DNA of 64,000 nt, taken from assembly GCF_030294945.1 (NCBI RefSeq), contig NZ_AP018448.1:8404501-8468500 (forward strand), in the 5' to 3' direction. The notes under the pieces are model-generated. The model was not told where the DNA came from and ran no database searches. It was given only the letters and a program-made list of their open reading frames with translations. Both the position numbers and the translations under genes were made by a program. Positions 9,791 to 17,243 of this stretch are shown piece after piece (within the stretch, counting starts at the first letter, position 1; the number at the start of each line of letters is the position of its first letter). The stretch comes from Streptomyces graminofaciens. GTDB lineage: Bacteria; Actinomycetota; Actinomycetes; Streptomycetales; Streptomycetaceae.

Positions 9791-10746
9791 AAGCCGCTGT
9801 CCTGTCCGTGCGCCGACTGTCGGTGCGCTTCCTGATGCCCGGCGGGCGCCGTGTCGCCGCCGTCACCGACGCGCACTTCGACGTGGCGGCGGGGGAGTGC
9901 CTGGCCCTGATCGGCGAGAGCGGCTGCGGCAAGTCCGTCCTCGCCTCCGCCCTCCTCGGTCTGCTCCCCGCCAACGCCCAGACCGCCGGTGAGGCCCGCC
10001 TCGGAGACCTCGACCTCCTCGCGGCCGACGAACGCACCCTGGCCCGCACGGTCCGTGGCCGCCGTATCGGCCTCATCCCGCAGAGCCCCGCCGCCCACCT
10101 GACCCCCGTCCGCACCATCCGCTCCCAACTACAGGAAACAGTCGCAGAGTTGACCGGGATACGGGGCCGCGCGGCCGTCCGTACCGCCGCCGAGGCGGCA
10201 GCCGAACGGGCGGCGTTCCCGTCCGACCACCTCGACCGCCACCCGCACGAACTCTCCGGCGGCCTCGCCCAACGCGCCGCCACAGCCCTCGCCCTCGTCG
10301 GCGACGCGCCCCTGCTCCTCGCCGACGAACCGACCACCGGACTCGACCGCGACCTCGTGGACCACACCGTCGACGAACTGCGCCGCCACGTGGACACCGC
10401 AGACCGAGCCCTCCTGGTGATCACCCACGACCTGGCGGCAGCCGAGCGCATCGCCGACCGCGTGGCGGTCATGTACGCGGGCCGCATCGTCGAACTCACC
10501 GACGCGGCCACCTTCTTCGGCACCCCTGGCCCCCGCCACCCCTACAGCCGCGGCCTCCTGCAAGCCCTGCCCGACCGCGACTTCACCCCCATCCCAGGCA
10601 TGCCCCCCGAACTCGGCGACCTTCCCGACGGCTGCGCCTTCACCGCCCGCTGCCACCTGTCCACCGCGGCCTGTGCCGCCGTACCGCAACTGACGGACAC
10701 GGTCGCCTGCCACCACCCGTACGTGCCGGAGGACATCCGTGCTTGA
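9787..10746 (+). CDS. nikD: Nickel/peptide ABC transporter ATP-binding protein, DppD/NikD type
   Basis: 319-aa ATPase. Walker A is GESGCGKS (near residues 44-51), the signature is ELSGGLAQRAATAL, Walker B is LLLADEPTTGLD, and the H-loop is VITHDLAAAE. The C-terminus has the Cys-containing tail of the OppD/DppD/NikD group (CAFTARCHLSTAACAA). The GTG start at 9787 overlaps the nikC stop by 4 bp. Its last 8 bp overlap nikE. Confidence 0.85.
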   Translation: MKAAVLSVRRLSVRFLMPGGRRVAAVTDAHFDVAAGECLALIGESGCGKSVLASALLGLLPANAQTAGEARLGDLDLLAADERTLARTVRGRRIGLIPQSPAAHLTPVRTIRSQLQETVAELTGIRGRAAVRTAAEAAAERAAFPSDHLDRHPHELSGGLAQRAATALALVGDAPLLLADEPTTGLDRDLVDHTVDELRRHVDTADRALLVITHDLAAAERIADRVAVMYAGRIVELTDAATFFGTPGPRHPYSRGLLQALPDRDFTPIPGMPPELGDLPDGCAFTARCHLSTAACAAVPQLTDTVACHHPYVPEDIRA

Positions 10747-11401
10747 ACTGCGCGCCATCACCGCCGGATACGACCGACACGCCCCCGTCGTCCGGGACGT
10801 CTCCCTCACCATCGAGCCCGGCGAGGCCGTCGGACTCCTCGGCCCCAGCGGCTGCGGCAAATCCACCCTCGCCCGCGTCGCGGCCCTCCTCCACCGCCCC
10901 GACACCGGCACCCTGTTCCTGGACGGCGAGCCGGTACACCACTGGCGCCACCGAGCCCCACGTGCCCAACGCACCACGATCGGCGTCGTCTTCCAACAGC
11001 CCAGACTCTCCGCCGACCCCCGACTGCCACTCACCGACCTCATCACCGAGCCACTGCGCGCGAACGGCCGCCGGGACGAAGCGCCCGACCGGGTCGCCGA
11101 ACTCGCCCCCACCGTGGGCCTGACCCCCGACCTGCTGACCCGACGCCCCCACGAGGTCAGCGACGGCCAGCTCCAACGCGCCTGCCTCGCCCGCGCCCTC
11201 GTCCTACGCCCCCGCTGGCTGATCTGCGACGAGATGACCGCCATGCTCGACGCCTCCACGAGCGCCGCGCTCGTCACGGCCGTCGAGGACTACCGCGCCG
11301 CGACCGGCGCCGGCCTGCTCGCCGTCGGCCACGACCACGTACTCCTCGGCCGCTGGTGCGGACGGACGGTCCACTGGGACGCCCTGAAGCGGTCTGGTTG
11401 A
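10739..11401 (+). CDS. nikE: Nickel/peptide ABC transporter ATP-binding protein, DppF/NikE type
   Basis: 220-aa second ATPase of the importer. Walker A is GPSGCGKST, the signature is EVSDGQLQRACLARAL (SDGQ in place of SGGQ), and the Walker B aspartate lies in WLICDEMTAMLDAST. It lacks the Cys-rich C-terminal extension of longer DppF proteins and stops soon after the H-loop (GHDHVLLG). GTG 10739 lies inside nikD. It ends the operon. Confidence 0.82.
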   Translation: MLELRAITAGYDRHAPVVRDVSLTIEPGEAVGLLGPSGCGKSTLARVAALLHRPDTGTLFLDGEPVHHWRHRAPRAQRTTIGVVFQQPRLSADPRLPLTDLITEPLRANGRRDEAPDRVAELAPTVGLTPDLLTRRPHEVSDGQLQRACLARALVLRPRWLICDEMTAMLDASTSAALVTAVEDYRAATGAGLLAVGHDHVLLGRWCGRTVHWDALKRSG

Positions 11402-11430
11402 GCGTCTCGGCCTGGCGAGCGGATCCGTAA

Positions 11431-11610
11431 CCGGCTGCGCGTCCCCTGTCCCTGGCCCACACCGGCGACATCGCCCCCGACTGGCTCATTGGCCTCGCCT
11501 GCGGCCTGGGCGGCCTCATCGGCGGCTACCTCGGCGCACACCTCCAGCCGCACCTGCCCGAGACCTTCCTCCGCGTCCTCCTCGGCACCCTGGCCACTGC
11601 CCAGGCGGTG
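11431..11610 (+). pseudogene. C-terminal remnant of a TauE/SafE-type permease
   Basis: Translation in the frame of 11452 gives LAHTGDIAPDWLIGLACGLG, a Gly-rich hydrophobic segment (GGLIGGYLGAHLQPHLPET), then FLRVLLGTLATAQAV. This is the typical C-terminus of TauE/SafE sulfite-exporter-family permeases. An in-frame TAA at 11428-11430 precedes it and no start or upstream domain is present. Beyond about 11610 the frame runs antisense into the dapF fragment. It is therefore a decayed fragment left by a rearrangement downstream of nikE. Confidence 0.7.
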
Positions 11611-11849
11611 CACCGCAGGGCGTTCCCGCACATCGTTGAGACCGAGCCGTCGGCGTTGAAGCAACCGACTTCGAGGACGAACGGGCTGATGCTGATCAGG
11701 CTGCTGATGACAAGGCCGTCCGCGCCTACGCCGGTGCGCCTGGCACAGAGGCGCTCGGCCTCCTTCGACCAGTCCTTCTCGCCGTCCGGCGCGGGATCGG
11801 ATAACAGGACGAAGTCGTTCCCCGCTCCGTGAATCTTGCGGAAGCGCAT
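11526..11849 (-). pseudogene. dapF: Truncated diaminopimelate epimerase-like gene
   Basis: The N-terminal part matches DapF: MRFRKIHGAGNDFVLL, then RTGVGADGLV, GCFNADGSVSTMCGNALRC with the first catalytic cysteine (MCGN), then TAWAVAR. Similarity stops there after about 86 residues. The remaining 21 codons are simply the reverse strand of the TauE/SafE remnant. A complete epimerase is about 280 residues with a second catalytic cysteine, which is missing, so activity is unlikely. ATG 11849 has GAGGAG upstream. It is probably a second, non-housekeeping dapF copy broken by recombination. Confidence 0.75.
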
Positions 11850-11909
11850 GGCAAAGCTCCTCGCTGGGGTGAGGTGACGGTTCTCGTGATGGCCCAATAG
11901 GGCCCGGGG

Positions 11910-12155
11910 TCACAGGAGTTCGATGGGCCGATATGTGGTCGTCGGCTTGTTCATGACCCACGGGGCGTGCCCGTCGAAGATCAGCACCCGGTGCCCCGAG
12001 GTGCCGGCGGACCGCATGTCGCGGACCGGCAGGTACAGCCCGTCGAGGCACACGAAGTCGCCTATGCGGACGTCACTGGGCTGCCTCTGACCGGCGATGG
12101 TGCCGAGTGGGGGAGGGGGCGTAGAGGTTGGTTCGGTGGTGCGGCGCTCGTACAT
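11910..12155 (-). CDS. Small protein of unknown function (81 aa)
   Basis: 81-aa soluble protein, not recognised. A Thr/Pro-rich N-terminus (residues 5-18) is followed by a compact beta-rich part, VRIGDFVCLDGLYLPVRDM, then HRVLIFDGHAPWVM. ATG 12155 directly follows the stop codon of the upstream 28-aa gene (TGA-ATG with no gap), and GGAGAGG lies 6 bases before it. It is the last intact gene of a tightly coupled minus-strand operon. Confidence 0.6.
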   Translation of the reverse strand: MYERRTTEPTSTPPPPLGTIAGQRQPSDVRIGDFVCLDGLYLPVRDMRSAGTSGHRVLIFDGHAPWVMNKPTTTYRPIELL

Positions 12156-12242
12156 TCAGCCTCTCCAGATGGCCAGGAGGATCGAGCCGCCGAGCGCCAA
12201 GAGGCATGCCAGGTAGGCGAGTTGCTGGTTCCGGGGGCTCAC
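12156..12242 (-). CDS. 28-aa single-span membrane peptide
   Basis: Very short gene (29 codons) whose GTG start at 12242 overlaps the stop of the NUDIX-like gene in a GTGA junction and whose TGA abuts the next ATG. The product starts VSPRNQQ, has one hydrophobic helix (LAYLACLLALGGSILLAIW, about 19 residues) and ends RG. Its exact coupling on both sides argues that it is translated. The function is unknown; a membrane anchor or a small toxin-like peptide are possibilities that the sequence cannot separate. Confidence 0.55.
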   Translation of the reverse strand: MSPRNQQLAYLACLLALGGSILLAIWRG

Positions 12243-12781
12243 GGAACACCGACGAGGTGGCCGTGAAGGCGGTCGCGGACTGACGGGATACCGATCTCCC
12301 CAAGGGGCGTCCAGGCCGCCGCGCCGGCTTCGATCACCAGCGGAGCGATGGCGCCGGAGTGGGCCCGGAAGAGGTATCGGAAGCCGATCCGGAGGCGGGG
12401 GCCATACCTGTGTTGCCCGGCCCTGGTCACGTCGATCAGGAAGGGGCCTGCACTGTCGGGTTCCGTCCACACATCCCGAATGCCGACTGCCTCGGCCAAC
12501 AGGCGCAGGGCGGCCCCGCTGAGCGAGTCGTCCTGCGCATCCGGCTCCGCTTCGGCAAGGGCGAAGGCTCCTTCGTGCCGTAGGGACAGGACGCGATTGC
12601 GTTCATCGACGACGACCGCGCCCGTTGTCACGAGGGGGCAGCGCCGGCTGTGGGCGCAGGTCCCGCGCTGTGCGTGGTCGCGGGCGGCGTCGTACACCGG
12701 CATCAGCGCCATCTTCTCGTCAGGGTGCTCATGGATGTAGTGGGACAGCTCCCGGATGATCTGGTCCTCCCGGACACTCAC
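12239..12781 (-). CDS. NUDIX-like protein with degenerate Nudix box
   Basis: 180-aa protein. The central region CPLVTTGAVVVDERNRVLSLRH resembles the first strands of a Nudix fold, and the C-terminal half has the matching strand pattern (RLRIGFRYLFRA; AAAWTPLGEIG). The expected Nudix box GX5EX7REUXEEXGU is replaced by DSLSGAALRLLAEAVGI, so the metal-binding REXXEE residues are lost and hydrolase activity is doubtful. GTG 12781 overlaps the upstream stop by 4 bp. A CAHSRRCPL motif could be half of a metal site. Confidence 0.6.
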   Translation of the reverse strand: MSVREDQIIRELSHYIHEHPDEKMALMPVYDAARDHAQRGTCAHSRRCPLVTTGAVVVDERNRVLSLRHEGAFALAEAEPDAQDDSLSGAALRLLAEAVGIRDVWTEPDSAGPFLIDVTRAGQHRYGPRLRIGFRYLFRAHSGAIAPLVIEAGAAAWTPLGEIGIPSVRDRLHGHLVGVP

Positions 12782-13167
12782 GGGGCACCGAGCCCGTGGC
12801 GCTGGGTATAGATCCACAGGAGCCTTCGCGTGATGTCGGCGGCATCCCGGAGGTAGATGAAGGCGCCGAACGACGGGGTCTCTGCGGTCGGACGGTTCTG
12901 CAGGTCGAGGAGCCGGTACCCCGTGCGGAACAGTTCCCGCACGTCCTCGTCCTCGTCTGCCCCCAGATCCTCACCGAGGAGAAGGTTGAGGTGCCCGATG
13001 ATCTCGGGCAGGGACCTGTCCATGTCCTTGCGGGTGGAGGTGGCCATCTGCATGGCGAGGACCGCGTCGGTGCTTTCGGAGATTGTCTCGACGTCGACTG
13101 GGAGAACTTCGTTTCCCGCGCTGTCGGTTGCTCTCGATGCCTTGCCACTACTTGCCACAGTGATCAC
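12778..13167 (-). CDS. Hypothetical protein, possibly DUF6415-like
   Basis: 129-aa helical, acidic protein. The segment DMDRSLPEIIGHLNLLLGE followed by VRELFRTGYRLLDL and YLRDAADITRRLLWIY resembles small Streptomyces proteins of the DUF6415 type, but this is from memory of the pattern only. The start is a GTG at 13167 (a second GTG lies at 13158). It is first in the operon that runs through the NUDIX-like gene to the 81-aa gene. No enzyme motif is visible. Confidence 0.5.
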   Translation of the reverse strand: MITVASSGKASRATDSAGNEVLPVDVETISESTDAVLAMQMATSTRKDMDRSLPEIIGHLNLLLGEDLGADEDEDVRELFRTGYRLLDLQNRPTAETPSFGAFIYLRDAADITRRLLWIYTQRHGLGAP

Positions 13168-13264
13168 CGCTTCGCCCCTTCAGCGCACGTGTTCCAGCCG
13201 TGCCGGTAACGCTAGGAAGAGAGACGGGAGGGGCTCTATGAGTGTGCCGGAACTTGCCCGGCGT

Positions 13265-14110
13265 TCACCCCAGGGATTCGATGGCTGCCGTGATGAGTTC
13301 GCGTGCTGCCGGGCCGTAGACGGCAAGTTCGGCGAGATCCGTGAACGTCTGGGCATACATGGCAAGTTCGTGCTTCTGCGTCACGGCGAGGTGGGCCGAG
13401 ACGAGTTCGACGTGGACCGTGTGGTCGTCGTACAGGAAGAAGCCCTCGACAGGCCAGAGGCTGGAGCGGTCGGCGTCTTCAGGGATGATGCCGAGGCTCA
13501 CCGAGGGAAGCGCCATGACGCTGAGCAGGTAGCCGAGTTGACCGGCCATCACCTCAGTGCTGCCTATGCGCTTTCGGAGCGCTCCTTCTTCCAGGAGGAT
13601 CGCGAACGTGTGGTTGCCGTACACGATCTGCTGCTTCTCCACACGCACCCTGACGGCCGCCGGCACGTCATCGATGAGGCCGCGACGGTCGCGAATGGAG
13701 GTGAGCAGCGCGGTGATGTACGAGCCTGTCTGCACCGGGCCGGGAATCAGCCACGGTGAGTAGATGCGGAAGCGCTGAGTGCGTTCCCACAGCGGGAGGA
13801 CGGACTCCTGGGCCTGCTTCAGGCCGGTGCGCTCCATCCGGCGCCACTCGACGTACATGCCCTCGATGCCTCGGGCCGTCGAGATGAGATCCTCGGCCGC
13901 GCTCTGTGCGCCGCAAGCGGCGGCCCACGCACGCAGGTCGCGCTCCGAGGGTGGCCGGGTGCCGCTCTCGAAGCGCGAACACTTCGACTCGTGCCAGCCG
14001 AGGCTGGTGGCCAAGGCTCGCTTGGTGAGCCCGGCTTCGAGCCGGATTTCGCTCAGGCGTTTCCCCAGGGCCCTGCGGGCTTCCTGAACGCTCGAAGATG
14101 GCGATGTCAT
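13265..14110 (-). CDS. XRE-family regulator with DUF5753 domain
   Basis: 281-aa regulator. Residues about 10-70 form an XRE helix-turn-helix (LGKRLSEIRLEAGLTKRALA, then GWHESKCSRFESGTRPPSE). The rest is the DUF5753 ligand or partner-binding domain (IEGMYVEWRRMERTGLKQAQ; YSPWLIPGPVQTGSYITALL; WPVEGFFLYDDHTVHVELVS). Such proteins are abundant in Streptomyces and are usually paired with a DUF397 or DUF6879 gene. ATG 14110 has only a weak ribosome site and follows the DUF6879 gene by 27 bp. Confidence 0.85.
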   Translation of the reverse strand: MTSPSSSVQEARRALGKRLSEIRLEAGLTKRALATSLGWHESKCSRFESGTRPPSERDLRAWAAACGAQSAAEDLISTARGIEGMYVEWRRMERTGLKQAQESVLPLWERTQRFRIYSPWLIPGPVQTGSYITALLTSIRDRRGLIDDVPAAVRVRVEKQQIVYGNHTFAILLEEGALRKRIGSTEVMAGQLGYLLSVMALPSVSLGIIPEDADRSSLWPVEGFFLYDDHTVHVELVSAHLAVTQKHELAMYAQTFTDLAELAVYGPAARELITAAIESLG

Positions 14111-14137
14111 GTCGCTGCGGTGATGTTGTTCGAGCTG

Positions 14138-14647
14138 TCAGGCCGGCTGGAACTCTGCGTGGGGTGTTGCCCGCGTCCACACGGCTTCGAAGGCCGACTC
14201 GCAGAGCTTCGCGGCCTCAGGATCATCGGTGAGTTCCATCTCCATGTTCTCGCCTTCGCCGTCGAAGTGGTTGACGAGGACGAGGCTGGAGTCGAAGAGC
14301 CAGAAGTCGTTGCCCGGAAGCGCGAGGCCCGTTGCGTTGCGGCGGGAGAGCCAGCGCACGTCTTCGCCGGCGGCGATGTTGAGCCCGTCGGTCACGTCGT
14401 ACTCGAAGCGGATGTACTCGCTGACGGGCGTCGAGACGACCCGGGCCCGGCGGACCTCGACGCCTCGCGAGGTCGCCTGCGTGACGAGGCTGAGCCAGTC
14501 GGACCAGCGCTCGGCCGGGTCGAGCGTCGCGCCGGCCTTCCAGTCGATGAAGGCCGGGTCCGACTTCATGTAGGCGTCGCGCATCTCCAGATGGACGGCC
14601 GTCCGCTGGCAGTCGCGGAACAGTTCCTCAAACGTGGGGGTCCTCAT
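14138..14647 (-). CDS. DUF6879 family protein
   Basis: 169-aa protein with the hallmarks of the DUF6879 family: FEELFRDCQRTAVHLEMRDAY at the start, WSDWLSLVTQATSRGVEVRRARVVS, YIRFEYDVTDGLNIAAGEDVRWLSR, NDFWLFDSSLVLVNHF. These proteins accompany XRE/DUF5753 regulators, in an arrangement that looks like toxin-antitoxin or regulator-effector pairs, though the activity is not known. ATG 14647 lies within the 3' end of the upstream small gene (20-bp overlap). Confidence 0.8.
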   Translation of the reverse strand: MRTPTFEELFRDCQRTAVHLEMRDAYMKSDPAFIDWKAGATLDPAERWSDWLSLVTQATSRGVEVRRARVVSTPVSEYIRFEYDVTDGLNIAAGEDVRWLSRRNATGLALPGNDFWLFDSSLVLVNHFDGEGENMEMELTDDPEAAKLCESAFEAVWTRATPHAEFQPA

Positions 14648-14858
14648 CGGCCTTCTTCACCTCCAGGAAAAACTGCACCATGCGCCGGGGGATCTCCACC
14701 ACCGACTCATGGCCGGGGATGTCCATCTGCCCGAGGCGCTCGATGTCCTCCACCTTCAGCCCCTGCACGAGGTAACTGTCCTTCTCTTCGTCGAGGTAGA
14801 TGGTGGGGGAACCGCCACTGGGACTCTCCGGGTCCTTACCGAGCTTACGCAGGGCCAT
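14628..14858 (-). CDS. Small conserved partner of the DUF6879 protein (76 aa)
   Basis: 76-aa protein with the pattern PTIYLDEEKDSYLVQGLKV, then IPGHESVVEIPRRMVQFFLE. I recall similar small proteins upstream of DUF6879 genes in Streptomyces. ATG 14858 has GAGGAGG 6 bases upstream. It is the first gene of the trio with DUF6879 and XRE/DUF5753. The role is unknown. Confidence 0.7.
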   Translation of the reverse strand: MALRKLGKDPESPSGGSPTIYLDEEKDSYLVQGLKVEDIERLGQMDIPGHESVVEIPRRMVQFFLEVKKADEDPHV

Positions 14859-15104
14859 GATGTCCTCCTCGGATGCCGGTAACGATCTCTGTGCCAGAGC
14901 TTGCCCGCGACGGTGCCGTGAAACGAGGAACTTGCCGAAACTTGCCAGGAGTACGGAAGTTGACCCTGCGCGGCCGGGGGGGGTAGAGCGACGGGCCGTA
15001 GGCCAGCCGGGGACTCTGGGGATGGTCGGATTCGATTGCTGTCTGCCCCTCTCCGCTGGGAAACCGTGGTCAGTGCAGGTGGGCGCGGGTCCCTTCGACG
15101 ATTC

Positions 15105-15184
15105 GCCAGTTGTCCTTTGACAGCCAAGTTAGTCCGGTGCGATGCCCTGACCTGGGGCGACTAGGTTGGATGTCAAAGGACAGT
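15105..15184. repeat. Imperfect long inverted repeat with GTCCTTTGACA arms
   Basis: GTCCTTTGACA near 15112-15122 is repeated in inverted form as TGTCAAAGGAC near 15171-15181; the arms extend imperfectly to about 27 bp with a loop of roughly 24 bases. It lies in the 365-bp gap 14859-15223, upstream of the 76-aa gene and downstream of the AraC gene. A third diverged copy lies near 17091-17107. No gene is seen in the gap. Confidence 0.55.
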
Positions 15185-15223
15185 TGTCGGTCGGGAGCAA
15201 TGTGAGGGCCGCGGCTGGGCGGT

Positions 15224-16105
15224 TCAGCGCCGGCCGGAACCGCGTGCGCCACCTGACACGGGCCTCCCTGCCCGCCAGGAGTTCGGCCACGCGACGTCGT
15301 CGATCGCCAGCCACGGCGCGGCGGCGACGGCAGTCGGCGTGAGCCCCGTAAACGCCTTCACTTCGCGGTGCAGATGGGACTGGTCGACGTAACTGCTCTC
15401 GGCCGCGACACCGGCGGGAGGGACACCCGCCGCGAGCAGATGGGCCGCATGGTCGAACCGCACCAGCTGGGCGGCCCGCTTGGGGGTGACGCCGAGCTGC
15501 GCCCGGAAACGCGCCCACAGGCGCTTGCGGCTCCAGCCGACCTCGTCCGCCAGGCCGTCGATACGCATCCGGCCCCTGCCGGCGACCGTCCGCCTCCAGA
15601 TGTGGGCGACCTCCGGATCGACCCGCGGGCCGTCCCCGATCCGCCGGCGGACGGCGTCCGCCGCCATCGCGAACCGCTCGTCCCACGATCCGGCTGTACG
15701 CAGCCGCTCCTCCAAGCGCCCGGCGCCGCGGCCCCAGACGTCCGCCAAGGACTCCACGCTCCCGCTGACCCCGGCCGACGAGCCGAGCACTGCGGCCGCC
15801 GCACCCGGCTGCAGCCGGATCTGCAGGCACTCGCCCACCAGGCCGGACGCCCGCAGCTCCCCGGGGGCCAGGCCGATCACGACACTGCCGCGTCCGTGCC
15901 GCCCCTGCGTGTCGTAAGCCAGGCCGTCATCGTCGCTCAGATCGATCAGCAAGGTGACGGACGGATGCGCGACCATCGCGATGTCGACGGGGGCGGGGAC
16001 ACGGTGGCGGAATCCGGCCATGCTGATGCCCGGCAGCCGGTCCGAGGGCTCCGGTACTGCGATGTCAACGCCCGACCACGCGGGAGGCACGCCCTGCGAC
16101 AACAC
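15224..16105 (-). CDS. AraC-family transcriptional regulator
   Basis: 293-aa regulator. The C-terminal third holds the two AraC helix-turn-helix units: MRIDGLADEVGWSRKRLWAR, then FDHAAHLLAAGVPPAGVAAE and SSYVDQSHLHREVKAFTGLTP. The N-terminal half is a cupin-like sensor (VTLLIDLSDDDGLAY; ECLQIRLQPGAAAAVLG). The start is GTG 16105, 9 bp after the hydrolase stop, so the two are an operon. No clear ribosome site is visible. It probably controls the adjacent hydrolase; the ligand is unknown. Confidence 0.85.
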   Translation of the reverse strand: MLSQGVPPAWSGVDIAVPEPSDRLPGISMAGFRHRVPAPVDIAMVAHPSVTLLIDLSDDDGLAYDTQGRHGRGSVVIGLAPGELRASGLVGECLQIRLQPGAAAAVLGSSAGVSGSVESLADVWGRGAGRLEERLRTAGSWDERFAMAADAVRRRIGDGPRVDPEVAHIWRRTVAGRGRMRIDGLADEVGWSRKRLWARFRAQLGVTPKRAAQLVRFDHAAHLLAAGVPPAGVAAESSYVDQSHLHREVKAFTGLTPTAVAAAPWLAIDDVAWPNSWRAGRPVSGGARGSGRR

Positions 16106-16114
16106 GGCGCCAGT

Positions 16115-16948
16115 CTAGGCCGGGCCTGCCGGCGGGGTTCCGGCGCTCAGGGTCGCGAAGTCCAGCAGCAGCCGGCCCACCGGCTCGGGCGCTTCCAGCA
16201 TGGGCATGTGCCCAACGCCCGGCAGCATCTCGACCCGCACGTCCGGCACGACGTCGTACTGGCGTGCCGACGTCGGATCCCACCGGGGATCGGCGGCGCC
16301 GAAGACCACGAGCACCGGGAGCCCGAGGGCGGCGAGCCGCTCGGGCACGGACTGCTCGGCGAGGTACGCGGTGTTCTCGCGCAGCACCTTGCGGAACGCG
16401 CGGTACGTGGTGCTCCGCACGTCGGCGACCATGCCGGGCGGAATGGGCGCAGGCCCGGCGAGCGTGGCGCCGATGCCTTTGCGGATCATCGCATCCGAAC
16501 GCCGCCACCACAGCAGCGGCCCGAAGGGCGGTGCCAGCAGCACGCGAAGGATGGCTGGCTGCGGCAGGAGCGCGTCGAGGTGCGGGCCGGTGCTGATCAT
16601 CGCCAGCGAACTCACCAGGTCGGGGCGCTGCTCCGCGAGCGCGGTGGCGACGTATCCGCCGCTGGAGTGGCCGGCCACGGTGACGGCGCGCAGCCCGAGT
16701 TCGTCGAGCAGCGCCGCCACGCGGCCCGCCTGCGCCGGAACGTTGTAGGACCTGGCGCGCGGGGACTGGCCGCAGCCCGGGAGGTCTATCCGGACGACAT
16801 GATGACGGGCGGCGAGGGCCGGGACCACCGGCCCCCAGGAGGCGCCCGAGGCTCCAGACCCGTGGATGAGCAGCAGTGGCGGCGCGTCCCGCGGTCCGTC
16901 ACGGTCCACATGCATCGGCTGCGCGTGCTGTGCGTCGTGGGCGTTCAT
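16115..16948 (-). CDS. Alpha/beta hydrolase
   Basis: 277-aa alpha/beta hydrolase fold enzyme. Oxyanion motif HGSGASGASW, nucleophile elbow VAGHSSGGYVA (Ser), acid in FGAADPRWD (Asp), and catalytic His in GVGHMPMLEAPE. The substrate is not predictable. The start is set at ATG 16948 (MNAHDAQH); upstream in-frame starts to 17026 add an Arg-rich stretch. No ribosome site is seen, so a leaderless transcript is possible. It is followed by the AraC gene. Confidence 0.82.
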   Translation of the reverse strand: MNAHDAQHAQPMHVDRDGPRDAPPLLLIHGSGASGASWGPVVPALAARHHVVRIDLPGCGQSPRARSYNVPAQAGRVAALLDELGLRAVTVAGHSSGGYVATALAEQRPDLVSSLAMISTGPHLDALLPQPAILRVLLAPPFGPLLWWRRSDAMIRKGIGATLAGPAPIPPGMVADVRSTTYRAFRKVLRENTAYLAEQSVPERLAALGLPVLVVFGAADPRWDPTSARQYDVVPDVRVEMLPGVGHMPMLEAPEPVGRLLLDFATLSAGTPPAGPA

Positions 16949-17090
16949 AGAGCGATAGTGCGGGGGGCGGCGGCTGCCGGTCTTGTACGAATGTCGCCAA
17001 CGGCCCGCGGCAGGCGCGCCCCGCATCTGGATGTCAACGATTCTGCTCGTGCTGGCGCTGTCGGGACTGGGTTCGTAGTCAAACGCCTCG

Positions 17091-17112
17091 ATTGGATGAC
17101 AAAGGACACCAG
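17091..17112. repeat. Third copy of the TTGGATG(T/A)CAAAGGACA motif
   Basis: TTGGATGACAAAGGACACC here matches TTGGATGTCAAAGGACAG near 15166 in the same orientation. It lies upstream of the hydrolase-AraC operon, in the 295-bp gap between the hydrolase and the DUF317 gene. It may be an operator, or a short repeat left by mobile DNA. Confidence 0.45.
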
Positions 17113-17243
17113 TTCGCCGACGGCAGACAGGGAAGATCTGGAAACTACTGGTGCTCCGCAGATGGGCATGTCAACGTGGACGACCTCATGAAACCGCAGG
17201 TCAACGACCGTCAGTAACCCGTCTCGACCGCACGGAGGCGCCC

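Noticed and set aside
17096..17191. 31-aa reading frame beginning MTKDTSS that looks like a short precursor peptide
   Set aside because: No ribosome site, no modifying enzyme nearby, and the start lies in the repeated TTGGATGACAAAGG motif.
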